Below are positions 25,647 to 34,429 of a stretch of DNA of 64,000 nucleotides, piece after piece. A program made the translations under genes and the position numbers. The notes under the pieces were generated by a model that ran no database searches, had not been told where the DNA came from, and worked only from the letters and a program-made list of their open reading frames with translations. How positions within the stretch are numbered: the stretch's first letter is position 1; each line of letters starts with the position of its first letter. This DNA comes from Chryseobacterium pennipullorum. GTDB taxonomy: Bacteria; Bacteroidota; Bacteroidia; Flavobacteriales; Weeksellaceae. The stretch is taken from the NCBI RefSeq assembly GCF_003384725.1, contig NZ_QNVV01000001.1:372001-436000 (forward strand), given 5' to 3'.

Positions 25647-27632
25647 TTACAGTAAATTTTCGTCTACCAGATTCGGAAGAGTCACTTTCAGGTTGGGTTC
25701 TGCTTCCATGGCTCTTTTAATGGCAAAAATAGCACCTTCGTTTCTTGCCCAGCTTCTTCTTGAGATTCCGTTGTTTACATCCCAGAAAAGCATAGATTTC
25801 AGTCTCCTGTCCGCATCATCGCTTCCATCAAGCAGCATTCCAAAACCTCCGTTGATTACTTCTCCCCAGCCTACTCCACCACCATTGTGAATAGACACCC
25901 AGGTTGCCCCCCGGAAACTATCTCCGATCACGTTGTGAATGGCCATATCAGCAGTAAAACGGGAACCGTCATAAATATTGGACGTTTCTCTGTACGGTGA
26001 ATCTGTTCCGGAGACATCGTGATGATCTCTGCCCAATACCACAGGACCTATCTCTCCGTTTTTAATGGCTTTGTTGAAAGCCTCAGCAATCTTCATTCTA
26101 CCTTCTGCATCTGCATACAGAATCCTTGCCTGGGATCCTACCACCAATTTATTTTCTTGAGCGCCTTTGATCCATTGGATATTATCTTTCATCTGCTGCT
26201 GAATTTCTTCAGGAGAGCTTTTGATCATATGTTCCAATACCGAGCAAGCGATATCGTCTGTTTTCTGCAGATCTTCAGGATTTCCGCTGGTACATACCCA
26301 ACGGAATGGTCCGAAACCGTAATCGAAACACATAGGGCCCATAATATCCTGAACATAGCTTGGATATTTGAATTCTCTTCCCAGTGTAGGGTTTTCTGCC
26401 ATCACGTCTGCTCCTGCACGAGAAGCTTCCAGCAGGAAGGCATTTCCGTAATCAAAGAAATACGTTCCCTTCTGAGTATGTTTATTGATGGCTGCCGCAT
26501 GTCTTTTCAATGTTTCCTGAACTTTTTCTTTGAATAACTCAGGATTTTCGGCCATCATTGTATTGGATTCTTCAAAAGTCTGTCCAACCGGATAATAGCC
26601 ACCAGCCCATGGATTGTGAAGGGAAGTCTGATCTGACCCGATATCGATTCTCAGGTCTTCCTGAGCAAATTTCTCCCAAACTTCTACAATATTCCCCAGG
26701 TAAGCCAGGGAGACCGTTTCTTTATGAGCCTGCGCATCTCTTACTCTCAGTACCAGAGCATCAAGATCTTCATGGATCTCATTCACCCATTTCTGATCGT
26801 GACGGATCTTGGTGATCTTCGGGTTTACTTCTGCACATACGGTAATACAGCCGGCGATATTCCCTGCTTTAGGCTGAGCGCCACTCATTCCGCCTAGTCC
26901 GGAGGTTACAAAAAGACCTCCCTGCGGTTCTTTTTTAATTTTTCTGAAAGCATTTAAAACCGTGATTGTTGTTCCATGAACAATTCCCTGCGGTCCAATG
27001 TACATATAGCTTCCCGCCGTCATCTGCCCGTATTGGGTTACTCCAAGCGCATTAAACTTCTCCCAGTCATCCGGTTTCGAATAATTCGGGATCATCATTC
27101 CGTTGGTCACCACTACTCTTGGAGCATCTTTATGGGAAGGAAAAAGCCCCATTGGGTGTCCTGAATACATGACCAACGTCTGCTCATCCGACATTTCAGA
27201 CAAATATTTCATCGTCAGAAGATACTGCGCCCAATTGGAAAAGACCGCACCATTTCCGCCATAGGTAATCAGCTCATGAGGGTGTTGCGCTACAGCATAA
27301 TCCAGATTATTCTGAATCATCAGCATGATGGCTTTTGCCTGTTCGGATTTTCCGGGATAGTCTGAAATGGGTCTCGCTTTCATCTCATAATCCGGACGGA
27401 AGCGGTACATATAAATTCTCCCATAATCTTCCAGCTCCTGCTTAAATTCAGGGATTAACTCAGCATGAAACTGAGGATCAAAATAACGCAGTGCATTCTT
27501 TAATGCCAGCTTTTTTTCTTCCTCGCCTAAAATTTCCTTACGCTTCGGAGCATGGTTGATGTTGGTCTCGTATGGTTTTTGCTGTGGCAGCTGATTGGGA
27601 ATTCCCTGCTGTATCTGTTCTTGAAATGTCAT
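25647..27632 (-). CDS. hutU: Urocanate hydratase
   Basis: Second step of histidine degradation: urocanate to 4-imidazolone-5-propionate, with tightly bound NAD. 661 residues from ATG 27632 (MTFQEQIQQG). An in-frame ATG at 27662 lies within the likely promoter-leader region and is not favoured. Conserved blocks include HELITYGGNGAVFSNWAQY, YSGHPMGLFPSH, YIGPQGIVHGTT, SGLGGMSGAQPKA, YPVGQTFEESN, and FGPFRWVCTSGNPEDL with the catalytic region Cys. The length is longer than the ~555-residue bacterial type and matches the longer Bacteroidota type. No hutH, hutI or hutG lies nearby. Confidence 0.96.
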   Translation of the reverse strand: MTFQEQIQQGIPNQLPQQKPYETNINHAPKRKEILGEEEKKLALKNALRYFDPQFHAELIPEFKQELEDYGRIYMYRFRPDYEMKARPISDYPGKSEQAKAIMLMIQNNLDYAVAQHPHELITYGGNGAVFSNWAQYLLTMKYLSEMSDEQTLVMYSGHPMGLFPSHKDAPRVVVTNGMMIPNYSKPDDWEKFNALGVTQYGQMTAGSYMYIGPQGIVHGTTITVLNAFRKIKKEPQGGLFVTSGLGGMSGAQPKAGNIAGCITVCAEVNPKITKIRHDQKWVNEIHEDLDALVLRVRDAQAHKETVSLAYLGNIVEVWEKFAQEDLRIDIGSDQTSLHNPWAGGYYPVGQTFEESNTMMAENPELFKEKVQETLKRHAAAINKHTQKGTYFFDYGNAFLLEASRAGADVMAENPTLGREFKYPSYVQDIMGPMCFDYGFGPFRWVCTSGNPEDLQKTDDIACSVLEHMIKSSPEEIQQQMKDNIQWIKGAQENKLVVGSQARILYADAEGRMKIAEAFNKAIKNGEIGPVVLGRDHHDVSGTDSPYRETSNIYDGSRFTADMAIHNVIGDSFRGATWVSIHNGGGVGWGEVINGGFGMLLDGSDDADRRLKSMLFWDVNNGISRRSWARNEGAIFAIKRAMEAEPNLKVTLPNLVDENLL

Positions 27633-27674
27633 ATTGCTATTTAAAGTTCTATGTTTAAACAATTTTTTAAGTTT

Positions 27675-27705
27675 TAAAGATATTCAAATTAGGAAATATA
27701 GACAA
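27675..27705 (-). promoter_or_regulatory. hutU promoter
   Basis: Minus-strand TTG (27703-27705), 20-base spacer, TATCTTTA (27675-27682), a near match to the Bacteroidota -33/-7 pair. It lies 43 bases before the hutU ATG, and its upstream edge is 12 bases from the heptamer array. Confidence 0.5.
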
Positions 27706-27717
27706 GTAAAAGGGAAA

Positions 27718-27850
27718 ATGGCTTATGGCTTATGGCTTATGGCTTATGGCTTATGGCTTATGGCTTATGGCTTATGGCTTATGGCTTATGGCTTATGGCT
27801 TATGGCTTATGGCTTATGGCTTATGGCTTATGGCTTATGGCTTATGGCTT
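27718..27850. repeat. Perfect heptanucleotide tandem array, 19 copies of ATGGCTT
   Basis: 133 bases made of 19 uninterrupted copies of ATGGCTT, followed by one more ATG. All three plus-strand frames are open and read MAYGLWL repeatedly, but no gene context supports translation; minus-strand frames contain TAA every 21 bases. The array sits directly upstream of the hutU promoter. Uninterrupted copies imply recent expansion and high slippage potential. Confidence 0.97.
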
Positions 27851-27973
27851 ATGCAAAAGTATTGAATCTGCATATCATCACATTTTGTTCACTTACTATT
27901 ATATTTGGAATAGCACACCTGCAATCTCATTCTCCAAAGGGAAATGGTCCCCACATATTAACTCTTATAATAT

Positions 27974-28003
27974 AAAAAAACCTCACTGTAATTCAGCAAG
28001 GTT
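27974..28003 (-). terminator. Terminator after acidic protein gene
   Basis: Minus strand AACCTTGCTG / CAGTGAGGTT (two G-T pairs), loop AATTA, followed by seven T. The rest of 27851-28025 holds nothing recognisable. Confidence 0.75.
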
Positions 28004-28025
28004 CATTATTTACGGGTATGCCTTA

Positions 28026-28319
28026 TTATGTTAAAACATCATCATTTTCTTCTTCATGGTCATCTTCATTGTCACTGAGACTCCAATAATTATTTTCTTC
28101 ATCTTCTTCTCCTATTTCTTCCATAGCATCATCGTCTTCTGCGCCCGGGATGTCAAGTCCTTTATCAATTTTATCATCGTCTTCATCTTCATCAAAAATA
28201 GGGTTGCCATCGCCATCCAGCGAAATGTGTTTTTCTTTTTTAAAAATATCCTCGTTGGAATCGTAATCCATTTTTTCCAGTTCTCTGTTTTGCTCATTAA
28301 TATTATCTTCTGGTGCCAT
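28026..28319 (-). CDS. Small highly acidic conserved protein
   Basis: 97 residues, about 40% Asp/Glu. Contains ISLDGDGNPIFDEDEDDDKIDKGLDIPGAEDDDAMEEIGEEDEENNYWSLSDN in consecutive parts; the core GLDIPGAE..DA.E.IGEEDEENN.YS recurs in small acidic proteins of Flavobacteriia. No fold assigned; probably unstructured and cytosolic. Ends in its own terminator. Confidence 0.75.
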   Translation of the reverse strand: MAPEDNINEQNRELEKMDYDSNEDIFKKEKHISLDGDGNPIFDEDEDDDKIDKGLDIPGAEDDDAMEEIGEEDEENNYWSLSDNEDDHEEENDDVLT

Positions 28320-28382
28320 AATCTAGTGTTTTAATATTTATATATTCAGAACAAAAATAATTCCAAGATGGTATTCGATGCC

Positions 28383-29354
28383 TTAATAAACTTCAGGATT
28401 GGCACAATGTGGCATCTTTTCTCCTTTAGAAAAAGCAATAATATTTTCTGCGGCCAGCCTTGCCATTCCATTCCGGGCTTCGATGGTAGCAGAACCTATA
28501 TGCGGAAGCACACACACATTTGAAAGCTCCAATATAGGATCATTTTCAGACATGGGCTCAGGATTGGTCACATCAAGCCCTGCCCCCCAGATCGCCCCAT
28601 TGACCAATGCTTCGTAAAGATCCTGCTGCTGATGAAAGCCCCCTCTTGCGGTATTGATAAAAATAGCATTGGGTTTCATTTTTTCAAATACTGAACGATT
28701 AAAAAGCTCTTTCTGGTCAGGCGTAAAACTGGCATGCACACTAAGTACATCTGAATGGGCAATCAGTTCTTCAAAGGATACATACTGTGCCTGCAGCTCT
28801 TTTTCGGCTTGCTCATTCTGATGGCGGTTATGGTATATGATGTTCATATCAAAAGCCTTTCTGGACTTTTCTGCCATTTCAAAACCAATCCTCCCCAGTC
28901 CGAAGATCCCTAAAGTTTTTCCGTAAAGCTCCTGTCCTAATGCATGTAACGGATCAAATGTTTTCCAATTGCCCTCTTTTACTTTCTGAAAATTATAGCT
29001 TGCTCTTCGGGATACCGACTGCATCAGTAGAAAAGCGACATCAGAGGTGGCTCTGCTCAAAACATCCGGTGTATTTCCTACAGGAATATTTCTTTGATTG
29101 GCTTCCTGAATATCAACATGGTCAAAGCCCACTGAATACAAGGCAATCGCTTTAATATTGGGACAAGCTTCAAAAAATTTCTTATCGTATTTAAAATCGC
29201 TCCCTATACTCAAAATAGCATCAGCGTCCTGACAGTACTTCAGCCATTCTTCATAGGAAAGATCATCATGTTCCGGAAGGATTACCTCTAATCCAGCCTC
29301 TTCAAGCATTGTGATTCCCAGCTCCGGAATCCTTTTATTGATAAAAACTCTCAT
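28383..29354 (-). CDS. D-isomer-specific 2-hydroxyacid dehydrogenase
   Basis: 323 residues of the GyaR/GhrB-like class: NAD(P)-dependent reduction of a 2-oxoacid such as glyoxylate or hydroxypyruvate (exact substrate inferred only by class). Rossmann motif GIFGLGRIGFEMAEKS, substrate loop ALYSVGFDHVD, catalytic Arg in INTARGG, Glu in GAGLDVTNPEPMSENDP, and His in VLPHIGSAT. The C-terminus ends NPEVY, as in the family. Confidence 0.93.
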   Translation of the reverse strand: MRVFINKRIPELGITMLEEAGLEVILPEHDDLSYEEWLKYCQDADAILSIGSDFKYDKKFFEACPNIKAIALYSVGFDHVDIQEANQRNIPVGNTPDVLSRATSDVAFLLMQSVSRRASYNFQKVKEGNWKTFDPLHALGQELYGKTLGIFGLGRIGFEMAEKSRKAFDMNIIYHNRHQNEQAEKELQAQYVSFEELIAHSDVLSVHASFTPDQKELFNRSVFEKMKPNAIFINTARGGFHQQQDLYEALVNGAIWGAGLDVTNPEPMSENDPILELSNVCVLPHIGSATIEARNGMARLAAENIIAFSKGEKMPHCANPEVY

Positions 29355-29375
29355 AAATATCCGTTAATCTGTTTA

Positions 29376-29406
29376 AATAAAAAACCTCACTTGCAAAAGT
29401 AAGGTT
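29376..29406 (-). terminator. Terminator after 29427 gene
   Basis: Minus strand AACCTTACTT / AAGTGAGGTT (10 bp with G-T pairs), loop TTGC, then TTTTTTATTT. Sequence is similar to the hairpin at 27974. Confidence 0.75.
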
Positions 29407-29426
29407 ACTGAACTTTAATATTAAAA

Positions 29427-29690
29427 TTATTCATTTTCATCCGCATGCTTTTTATTTTTCTCCCAGGCTTCAGAAGCAATTTCCTGAATCTCTTCCCAGA
29501 CTTCTTTTGCTGATTTTTGGGCATGACTCAAAAATCCCTGTTTGGTAGCCTCCTGGTTCTTACTTTTCATTTCATTGATATAATCTTTGGCTTGCTGTGA
29601 ATAGCTTTCTATACTGTAGCCAGGATTATTATGCAAATTCTTCTCAATATTACTGAAATCGTGTGATGATTTAAATCTGTTCGTATCCAT
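29427..29690 (-). CDS. Small hydrophilic hypothetical protein
   Basis: 87 residues, charged and helical: SYSQQAKDYINEMKSKNQEATKQGFLSHAQKSAKEVWEEIQEIASEAWEKNKKHADENE. No signal peptide, no membrane segment and no recognised domain. A separate unit with its own terminator; possibly a stress-type amphipathic helix protein, but that is a guess. Confidence 0.65.
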   Translation of the reverse strand: MDTNRFKSSHDFSNIEKNLHNNPGYSIESYSQQAKDYINEMKSKNQEATKQGFLSHAQKSAKEVWEEIQEIASEAWEKNKKHADENE

Positions 29691-29784
29691 AATAATAAGA
29701 TTTAAGTGATTAGGTCATAGGTAAGTCCAATTTCCGTTCCGAACAGGTTAAAGTATTTTAAATTATGATTAAAAAAACAGACTG

Positions 29785-29850
29785 AGATTTGGGAATCAAG
29801 CGCAAAAGTTGGAGGGCAAGCAAAAAGTTGCGTTAATATGAATAGAAAAA
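29785..29850 (-). repeat. Dispersed intergenic repeat A, copy 1
   Basis: The reverse complement of this stretch matches 34637-34700 (TTCTATTCATATTAAC, then ACTTTTTGCTT.GCCC.CCAACTT). Part of the 750-base gap 29691-30444, which consists largely of repeat material and holds no supported gene. Confidence 0.6.
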
Positions 29851-29939
29851 ATAATATTGGGATTGTAGACCAATCACTGTTTGAGTCTGTAGAAATAACA
29901 TTCATCGACTAAAGAGAGATAATCTTCGGTTTTAATGTA

Positions 29940-30290
29940 CAAGTAAAAAAAAATTAACCACAGATGTTTGAGGATATTTTCAGAGTTTTTTTTAATCGGC
30001 TTTCAACCCAATAAGAACTAAGAAAAATAGTTGTAAGTATTTTTTAATCGACCTAGGAATCAGGAGTGTTAAAAAAATTGATCTTGAATCCGTTAAAAAA
30101 TTTCCAGTGTCTGAGCATGGCCACTCTATTGAGTCGAATAACCAATGTTGAATCCATGCGAGTTTGGAAATTTTAGGAGACAAGGTCAATTTTTAGTGGA
30201 TGATTCCAGTCTTGAATTTTTGTATACTTTTGCTTCAAGGCAAAAGTATAACAGGAAAAAAAATTTCGTTTCTCCACAACTTTTATACCT
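29940..30290 (-). repeat. Dispersed intergenic repeat B, copy 1
   Basis: The reverse complement of 30016-30244 matches 46153-46371 at most positions over about 220 bp, including the CCTGATTCCTAGGTCG and CCAAACTCGCATGG blocks. It contains the palindrome ATACTTTTGC...GCAAAAGTAT and a minus-strand frame (29992-30189) whose first 47 codons give nearly the same peptide as the other copy. Non-ATG start and repeat context make translation doubtful. Confidence 0.8.
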
Positions 30291-30444
30291 GATCCGAGGT
30301 TCGTTTCTTTAGATAGAAACCAGCTTGGTTTAGACAATAGATATTTACCCCCAATTCCGCAGATCAGGCCTTATCTTAAATAGGATGGTTCGAGGTTTTC
30401 ATATCGTAAGAGCACCTAACTTTCCCCTGTTTTCAGATCGTCAA

Positions 30445-31095
30445 TTATTGATTGGTATTGCCCAGCATAGGAACAAATTTATAGGCGCCAAATTCTTCTT
30501 TTTCAAATTCTGTGGGTCCTACTTTTGTAAACCTGTATAGCACCTGCTCATCCGTAGGTCCTAAAGGAATTACCATTTTTCCGCCTACTTTCAGCTGCTT
30601 CAAAAGCTCTGTCGGAAGAACCGAAGCTCCACAGGTTACAATAATTTTATCGAAGGGAGCAAAGGTAGGAAGCCCCGCAAAACCATCACCAAAACTTTGA
30701 AATTTGGGATACAGGTGGAGTTCACGCAATTTCTTTTTAGAAAAATCAAAAAGATCTTTCTGTCTTTCTACGGTATATACGTGAGCCTTCATGGTGAGCA
30801 AAACGGCAGTCTGATATCCGCAGCCGGTTCCTATTTCGAGTATTTTTTCCCCGGCTTTTACCTGCAGCAGCTCAGACTGTTCCGCTACGGTGGATGGATG
30901 GGAGATTGTCTGATGTGCCAGAATAGGGAAAGCCCTGTCTTCATAGGCAAAGTCTTCAAAAATACTTTCAATGAAAAGATGTCTTGGAACTTCACTCATT
31001 GCCGAAAGTACATTGTCATCCGAAATACCGATTCTGTATCGAAGATATTCAACTAAATTCTTTCTTTTTCCTTTATGTACAAACGAATCCTGCAT
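30445..31095 (-). CDS. pcm: Protein-L-isoaspartate O-methyltransferase
   Basis: Repairs isoaspartyl residues in aged proteins by S-adenosylmethionine-dependent methylation. 216 residues, usual length. Visible: VPRHLFIESIFEDFAYEDRAFPI, HQTISHPSTVAEQSELL (substrate region), ILEIGTGCGYQTAVLLT (SAM motif I) and GFAGLPTFAPFDKIIVTCGA, IPLGP. Cytosolic. Divergent from the Gfo/Idh gene. Confidence 0.95.
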   Translation of the reverse strand: MQDSFVHKGKRKNLVEYLRYRIGISDDNVLSAMSEVPRHLFIESIFEDFAYEDRAFPILAHQTISHPSTVAEQSELLQVKAGEKILEIGTGCGYQTAVLLTMKAHVYTVERQKDLFDFSKKKLRELHLYPKFQSFGDGFAGLPTFAPFDKIIVTCGASVLPTELLKQLKVGGKMVIPLGPTDEQVLYRFTKVGPTEFEKEEFGAYKFVPMLGNTNQ

Positions 31096-31211
31096 GGGAC
31101 AAAAGTAAGAAATTAGATTTTAGATTGTATAAATCGGAGGAAAGATTTATCCACAAAAACTGCTTCTCCAATGTAACTTCTTTCTTATCTTTACAAAAAT
31201 TTAATACAGCT

Positions 31212-32174
31212 ATGTTAAAAGCAGGTTTGGTAGGTGCCGGACATTTGGGGAAAATACATTTGAAACTCCTTAATCAATCTGATCGATACGAATTTGTAGG
31301 TTTCCATGATAAAGATGTTGAAAACGGGAAAAAATTAGAAGCCGAATTCGGATATAAATATTTTGAACATTTTGATGAGCTCCTGGAGCAGATCGATATG
31401 CTGGATATTGTTACTCCGACGATTTACCATTATGATTATGCGGTAAAGGCCATTAAAAAAGGACTTCACTTTTTCATTGAAAAACCGGTTACCCAAACTC
31501 TTGAAGAGGCGGAAGAGATTTTACGCCTGTGTCAGGAAAATGGTATTAAAGCCCAGGTAGGCCATGTGGAACGGTACAATCCGGCCTTTAGTGCCACGAA
31601 GGAATACATCAACAACCCAATGTTTATCGAAATACACAGACTTGCAGAATTTAACCCCCGGGGTACTGATGTTTCTGTGGTTCTGGATCTGATGATTCAT
31701 GATCTGGATATTCTGTTGAGTATTGCCAAGTCCAAAGTAAAAAACATTCACGCCAGCGGCGTTTGTGTGGTAAGCAAGACGCCTGATATTGCCAATGCCC
31801 GAATAGAATTTGAAAACGGTTGTGTAGCCAATCTTACCACCTCAAGAATTTCTATGAAAGCCATGAGAAAAAGCAGATTCTTTCAGAAGGATGCCTATAT
31901 ATCTGTGGATTTTCTGGAAAAAAAGGCGGAAGTGATCAGGATGCAGGACGCTCCGGAGAACCCTACTCCATTTGATATGATTATTGAAAATGCAGAAGGG
32001 GAAAAAAATCAAATCCTTTTCGAATACCCGAATATTCAGCCTAATAATGCGATCCTCGATGAACTGAACTCTTTTGCGGATGCCATCACGGGAGATAAAA
32101 ATGTGGAAGTTTCTCTTGAAGACGGAACTGAAGCCCTGAAAGTTGCTCTCGAAATTATGAAGCTCATCAGCTGA
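31212..32174 (+). CDS. Gfo/Idh/MocA-family oxidoreductase
   Basis: 320 residues from ATG 31212 (MLKAGLVGAGHLGKIHLKLL); the open frame back to 30984 overlaps pcm and carries no family sequence. N-terminal NAD(P) fold with GAGHLG, IVTPTIYHYDYAVKAIKKG, and the EKP motif (FFIEKPVTQTLEEAEEI); C-terminal beta-sheet domain with GHVERYNPAF and DLMIHDLDILLS (His of the catalytic triad). Typically acts on sugars or biliverdin-like substrates; substrate unknown. The sequence GHVERYNPAF is common in a Bacteroidota subgroup of this family. Confidence 0.92.
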   Translation: MLKAGLVGAGHLGKIHLKLLNQSDRYEFVGFHDKDVENGKKLEAEFGYKYFEHFDELLEQIDMLDIVTPTIYHYDYAVKAIKKGLHFFIEKPVTQTLEEAEEILRLCQENGIKAQVGHVERYNPAFSATKEYINNPMFIEIHRLAEFNPRGTDVSVVLDLMIHDLDILLSIAKSKVKNIHASGVCVVSKTPDIANARIEFENGCVANLTTSRISMKAMRKSRFFQKDAYISVDFLEKKAEVIRMQDAPENPTPFDMIIENAEGEKNQILFEYPNIQPNNAILDELNSFADAITGDKNVEVSLEDGTEALKVALEIMKLIS

Positions 32175-32386
32175 TGTCAAAATAAAATCTGCCCTATTCT
32201 TGGCAGTCCTTACAATTCTATCTCGTGATCAGAAGAAAAATGATTACGAGATGAATTGCAATTATCAAAAAATTCCTCAACTGCTTTAAGTATAAACATT
32301 ATAGCATTCTTCAGATATATACTTTTCAAAAACAGAAAAAGTAAAGATTTATCATTATAAAGTAATTTTTACAACAAAAAAAACAA

Positions 32387-32394
32387 TATATTTG
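32387..32394 (+). promoter_or_regulatory. Possible -7 box upstream of GH5 gene
   Basis: TATATTTG fits TAnnTTTG, about 155 bases upstream of the GH5 ATG and 21 bases before a short frame (32415-32534). In the 375-base gap 32175-32549 the only other structure seen is an imperfect hairpin at 32221-32250 (TCTCGT..ATCA / TGAT..ACGAGA). Confidence 0.35.
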
Positions 32395-32414
32395 AAAAAA
32401 CATTCAATAGATAA

Positions 32415-32534
32415 TTGAAAAATTTTGTTGTACATACCCAATGGATACCTGGCAAAATAAAAGGTCTGAGTGTTGACTCTGATGATGTCACGATCCATTA
32501 TGACCAATTTCTAGAATATACCCTACTTTTTTAA
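32415..32534 (+). other. Possible 39-codon leader or remnant frame before GH5 gene
   Basis: TTG-started frame of 39 codons with protein-like composition (HTQWIPGKIKGLSVDSDD, then VTIHYDQFLEYT), ending 15 bases before the GH5 ATG. It follows a candidate promoter. It could be a leader peptide, the end of a decayed gene, or chance; no homology is recognised. Confidence 0.25.
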
Positions 32535-32549
32535 ATCATTTAAACTATT

Positions 32550-34280
32550 ATGAAAAGAGCCCTTGTATTATCCGCATTTTTATTGTCTCAATTTGGGACA
32601 TCACAATTATTAAAGACTTCTGGTCAGAAAATCGTTAATGATAAAGGCGAGAATGTTCAGTTGAGAGGCCTAGGTCTGGGCGGCTGGATGCTCCAGGAAG
32701 GCTATATGCTAAAAACAGCTGATTTTGCAGGACCGCAATTTAGAATCAAGGAAAAAATAGCGGAGCTTATTGGCGAAGGCGGGATGCAGGAGTTTTATCG
32801 TGCTTATCTGAAAAACGGAATTACCAGACAAGATATTGACTTTTTAGCAAAAGCAGGATTCAATTCCATCAGGCTTCCGATGCATTACAACCTGTATACC
32901 CTTCCTATCGAGAAAGAAACGGTAAAAGGAAAAGATACCTGGCTGGACGAAGGTTTTAAAATGACTGATGATCTGCTTGAGTGGTGTAAAGCAAATAAGG
33001 TCTATCTGATCCTTGATCTTCATGCCGCCCCGGGAGGACAGGGCAATGATGCGAATATTTCTGATAATGATAAATCGAAGCCTTCTCTTTGGGACAACGA
33101 AGAGAATCAGAGGAAAACGATCGCACTCTGGAAAAAGCTTGCAGAACGTTATAAAAACGAACCATGGATTGGCGGCTATGATATTATTAATGAACCGAAC
33201 ATCAACTTTACCGGGAAAAATCCAAATGGTACTGATGAAATGTCTAATGCTCCGCTCTGGAAACTTCAGCAAGACATTACAACAGCGATCCGGGAGGTAG
33301 ATCAGAAACATATTATCTTTATAGAAGGAAACGGATGGGGAAATAACTACAATGGCCTGCCTGCTCTTTGGGACCGTAATATGGTATTCAGCTTTCATAA
33401 ATACTGGAACTACAACGACGACCAAACAATACAATTTGCATTAGATCTGAGACAGAAACACAATATCCCGATATGGCTTGGAGAAACCGGGGAAAATTCT
33501 AATGTGTGGTTTACAGAGCTGATCCAACTTTTGGATAAGCATAATATAGGCTATGCCTTCTGGCCAATGAAAAAGATAGATAATATCGCAGGAATCACGA
33601 ATGTAAAAACAACTCCGGAATATGAGAAGTTATTGGATTACTGGAAAAACGGTGGTGAGAAACCGTCCGCGGAATATGCTAAAAAAGCACTCATGCAGAT
33701 CGCCGACCATTATAAATTTAGCAATGTAGAAGTAAAAGATGACGTTATCGATGCGATGTTCAGACAGGTAAAAGAGGAAACGACCAGACCTTTCAGAAAT
33801 CATCAGGTTCCGGGAAGAATATTTGCTTCGGAATATGATCTGGGAAGAATCGGATCTGCCTATCTGGATAAAGATTTTATCAATCTTTGGGTCAGCGATC
33901 CGGCAAAACGCTCTGAGTGGAACTCCGGGCAGCAGATGAGAAATGACGGTGTAGATATTTACCCCTGCAAAGACCGGATAACGAATCAATATTATGTAGG
34001 AAAAACAGAAACAGGCGAATGGATGCAATATACTTTCCATTCGAAAGCTGATAAAAATTTTACGTTTGAAATCAGATATTCCAGTATCAATCCGGCCGGG
34101 GTAAGGTTGGAGGATGCATCGGGAAAATTGTTAGCGACCATTCAGCTGCCGGCTACCGGAAAAAATGAAACCTGGAAAAGTGCAATGGTAAAAAATATAC
34201 ATCTTCAAAAAGGGGAAAACAAATTCAGGGTCGTTTTTGAAAATAATGGTGTGAATCTGAATTATTTTGACATAAAATAA
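32550..34280 (+). CDS. Secreted GH5 glycoside hydrolase with C-terminal carbohydrate-binding domain
   Basis: 576 residues: signal peptide (1 to about 18), glycoside hydrolase family 5 (cellulase/exoglucanase-like) domain about 30-380, and a C-terminal CBM6-like beta-sandwich about 440-576 (MQYTFHSKADKNFTFEIRYSSINPAGVRLEDASGKLLATIQLP...NKFRVVFENNGVNLNYFDIK). Family marks: GLGLGGWMLQEGYML, NSIRLPMHYN, LDLHAAPGGQ, catalytic acid/base in GYDIINEPN (Glu near 215) and nucleophile in WLGETGE (Glu near 311). The GLGLGGWM...GGQ pattern resembles GH5 beta-glucan enzymes. Acts on an extracellular beta-glycan. Confidence 0.9.
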   Translation: MKRALVLSAFLLSQFGTSQLLKTSGQKIVNDKGENVQLRGLGLGGWMLQEGYMLKTADFAGPQFRIKEKIAELIGEGGMQEFYRAYLKNGITRQDIDFLAKAGFNSIRLPMHYNLYTLPIEKETVKGKDTWLDEGFKMTDDLLEWCKANKVYLILDLHAAPGGQGNDANISDNDKSKPSLWDNEENQRKTIALWKKLAERYKNEPWIGGYDIINEPNINFTGKNPNGTDEMSNAPLWKLQQDITTAIREVDQKHIIFIEGNGWGNNYNGLPALWDRNMVFSFHKYWNYNDDQTIQFALDLRQKHNIPIWLGETGENSNVWFTELIQLLDKHNIGYAFWPMKKIDNIAGITNVKTTPEYEKLLDYWKNGGEKPSAEYAKKALMQIADHYKFSNVEVKDDVIDAMFRQVKEETTRPFRNHQVPGRIFASEYDLGRIGSAYLDKDFINLWVSDPAKRSEWNSGQQMRNDGVDIYPCKDRITNQYYVGKTETGEWMQYTFHSKADKNFTFEIRYSSINPAGVRLEDASGKLLATIQLPATGKNETWKSAMVKNIHLQKGENKFRVVFENNGVNLNYFDIK

Positions 34281-34381
34281 AAGAATCGCAAAAGACCAAA
34301 AGATGCGAATGTAAATGTCTGTATGATCATAAACAGTCCCAGGTAAGGTTACAGATTAACAAGATAAAATTATTGATATTT

Positions 34382-34420
34382 AAGATAGTTGCCGGTTTAT
34401 TTCGGCAACTATCTTTGTTT
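34382..34420 (+). terminator. Terminator downstream of GH5 gene
   Basis: AAGATAGTTGCCG / CGGCAACTATCTT, 13 bp perfect, loop of 8, then TTGTTTTG; about 100 bases after the stop. Confidence 0.8.
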
Positions 34421-34429
34421 TGATACGTT

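Noticed and set aside
27718..27850. CRISPR array
   Set aside because: No spacers: the 7-base units are contiguous and identical. The ~120-bp array at 46411-46940 likewise has no repeat-spacer pattern and no cas gene is present.
27634..28034. Two overlapping open frames of about 100 codons reading MAYGLWL repeats
   Set aside because: They are produced by the ATGGCTT array, which is open in all three plus frames, and overlap the hutU promoter. No ordinary coding sequence outside the array.
30984..31211. N-terminal extension of the Gfo/Idh gene
   Set aside because: It would overlap pcm antiparallel and has no Rossmann or family sequence before MLKAGLVGAG.
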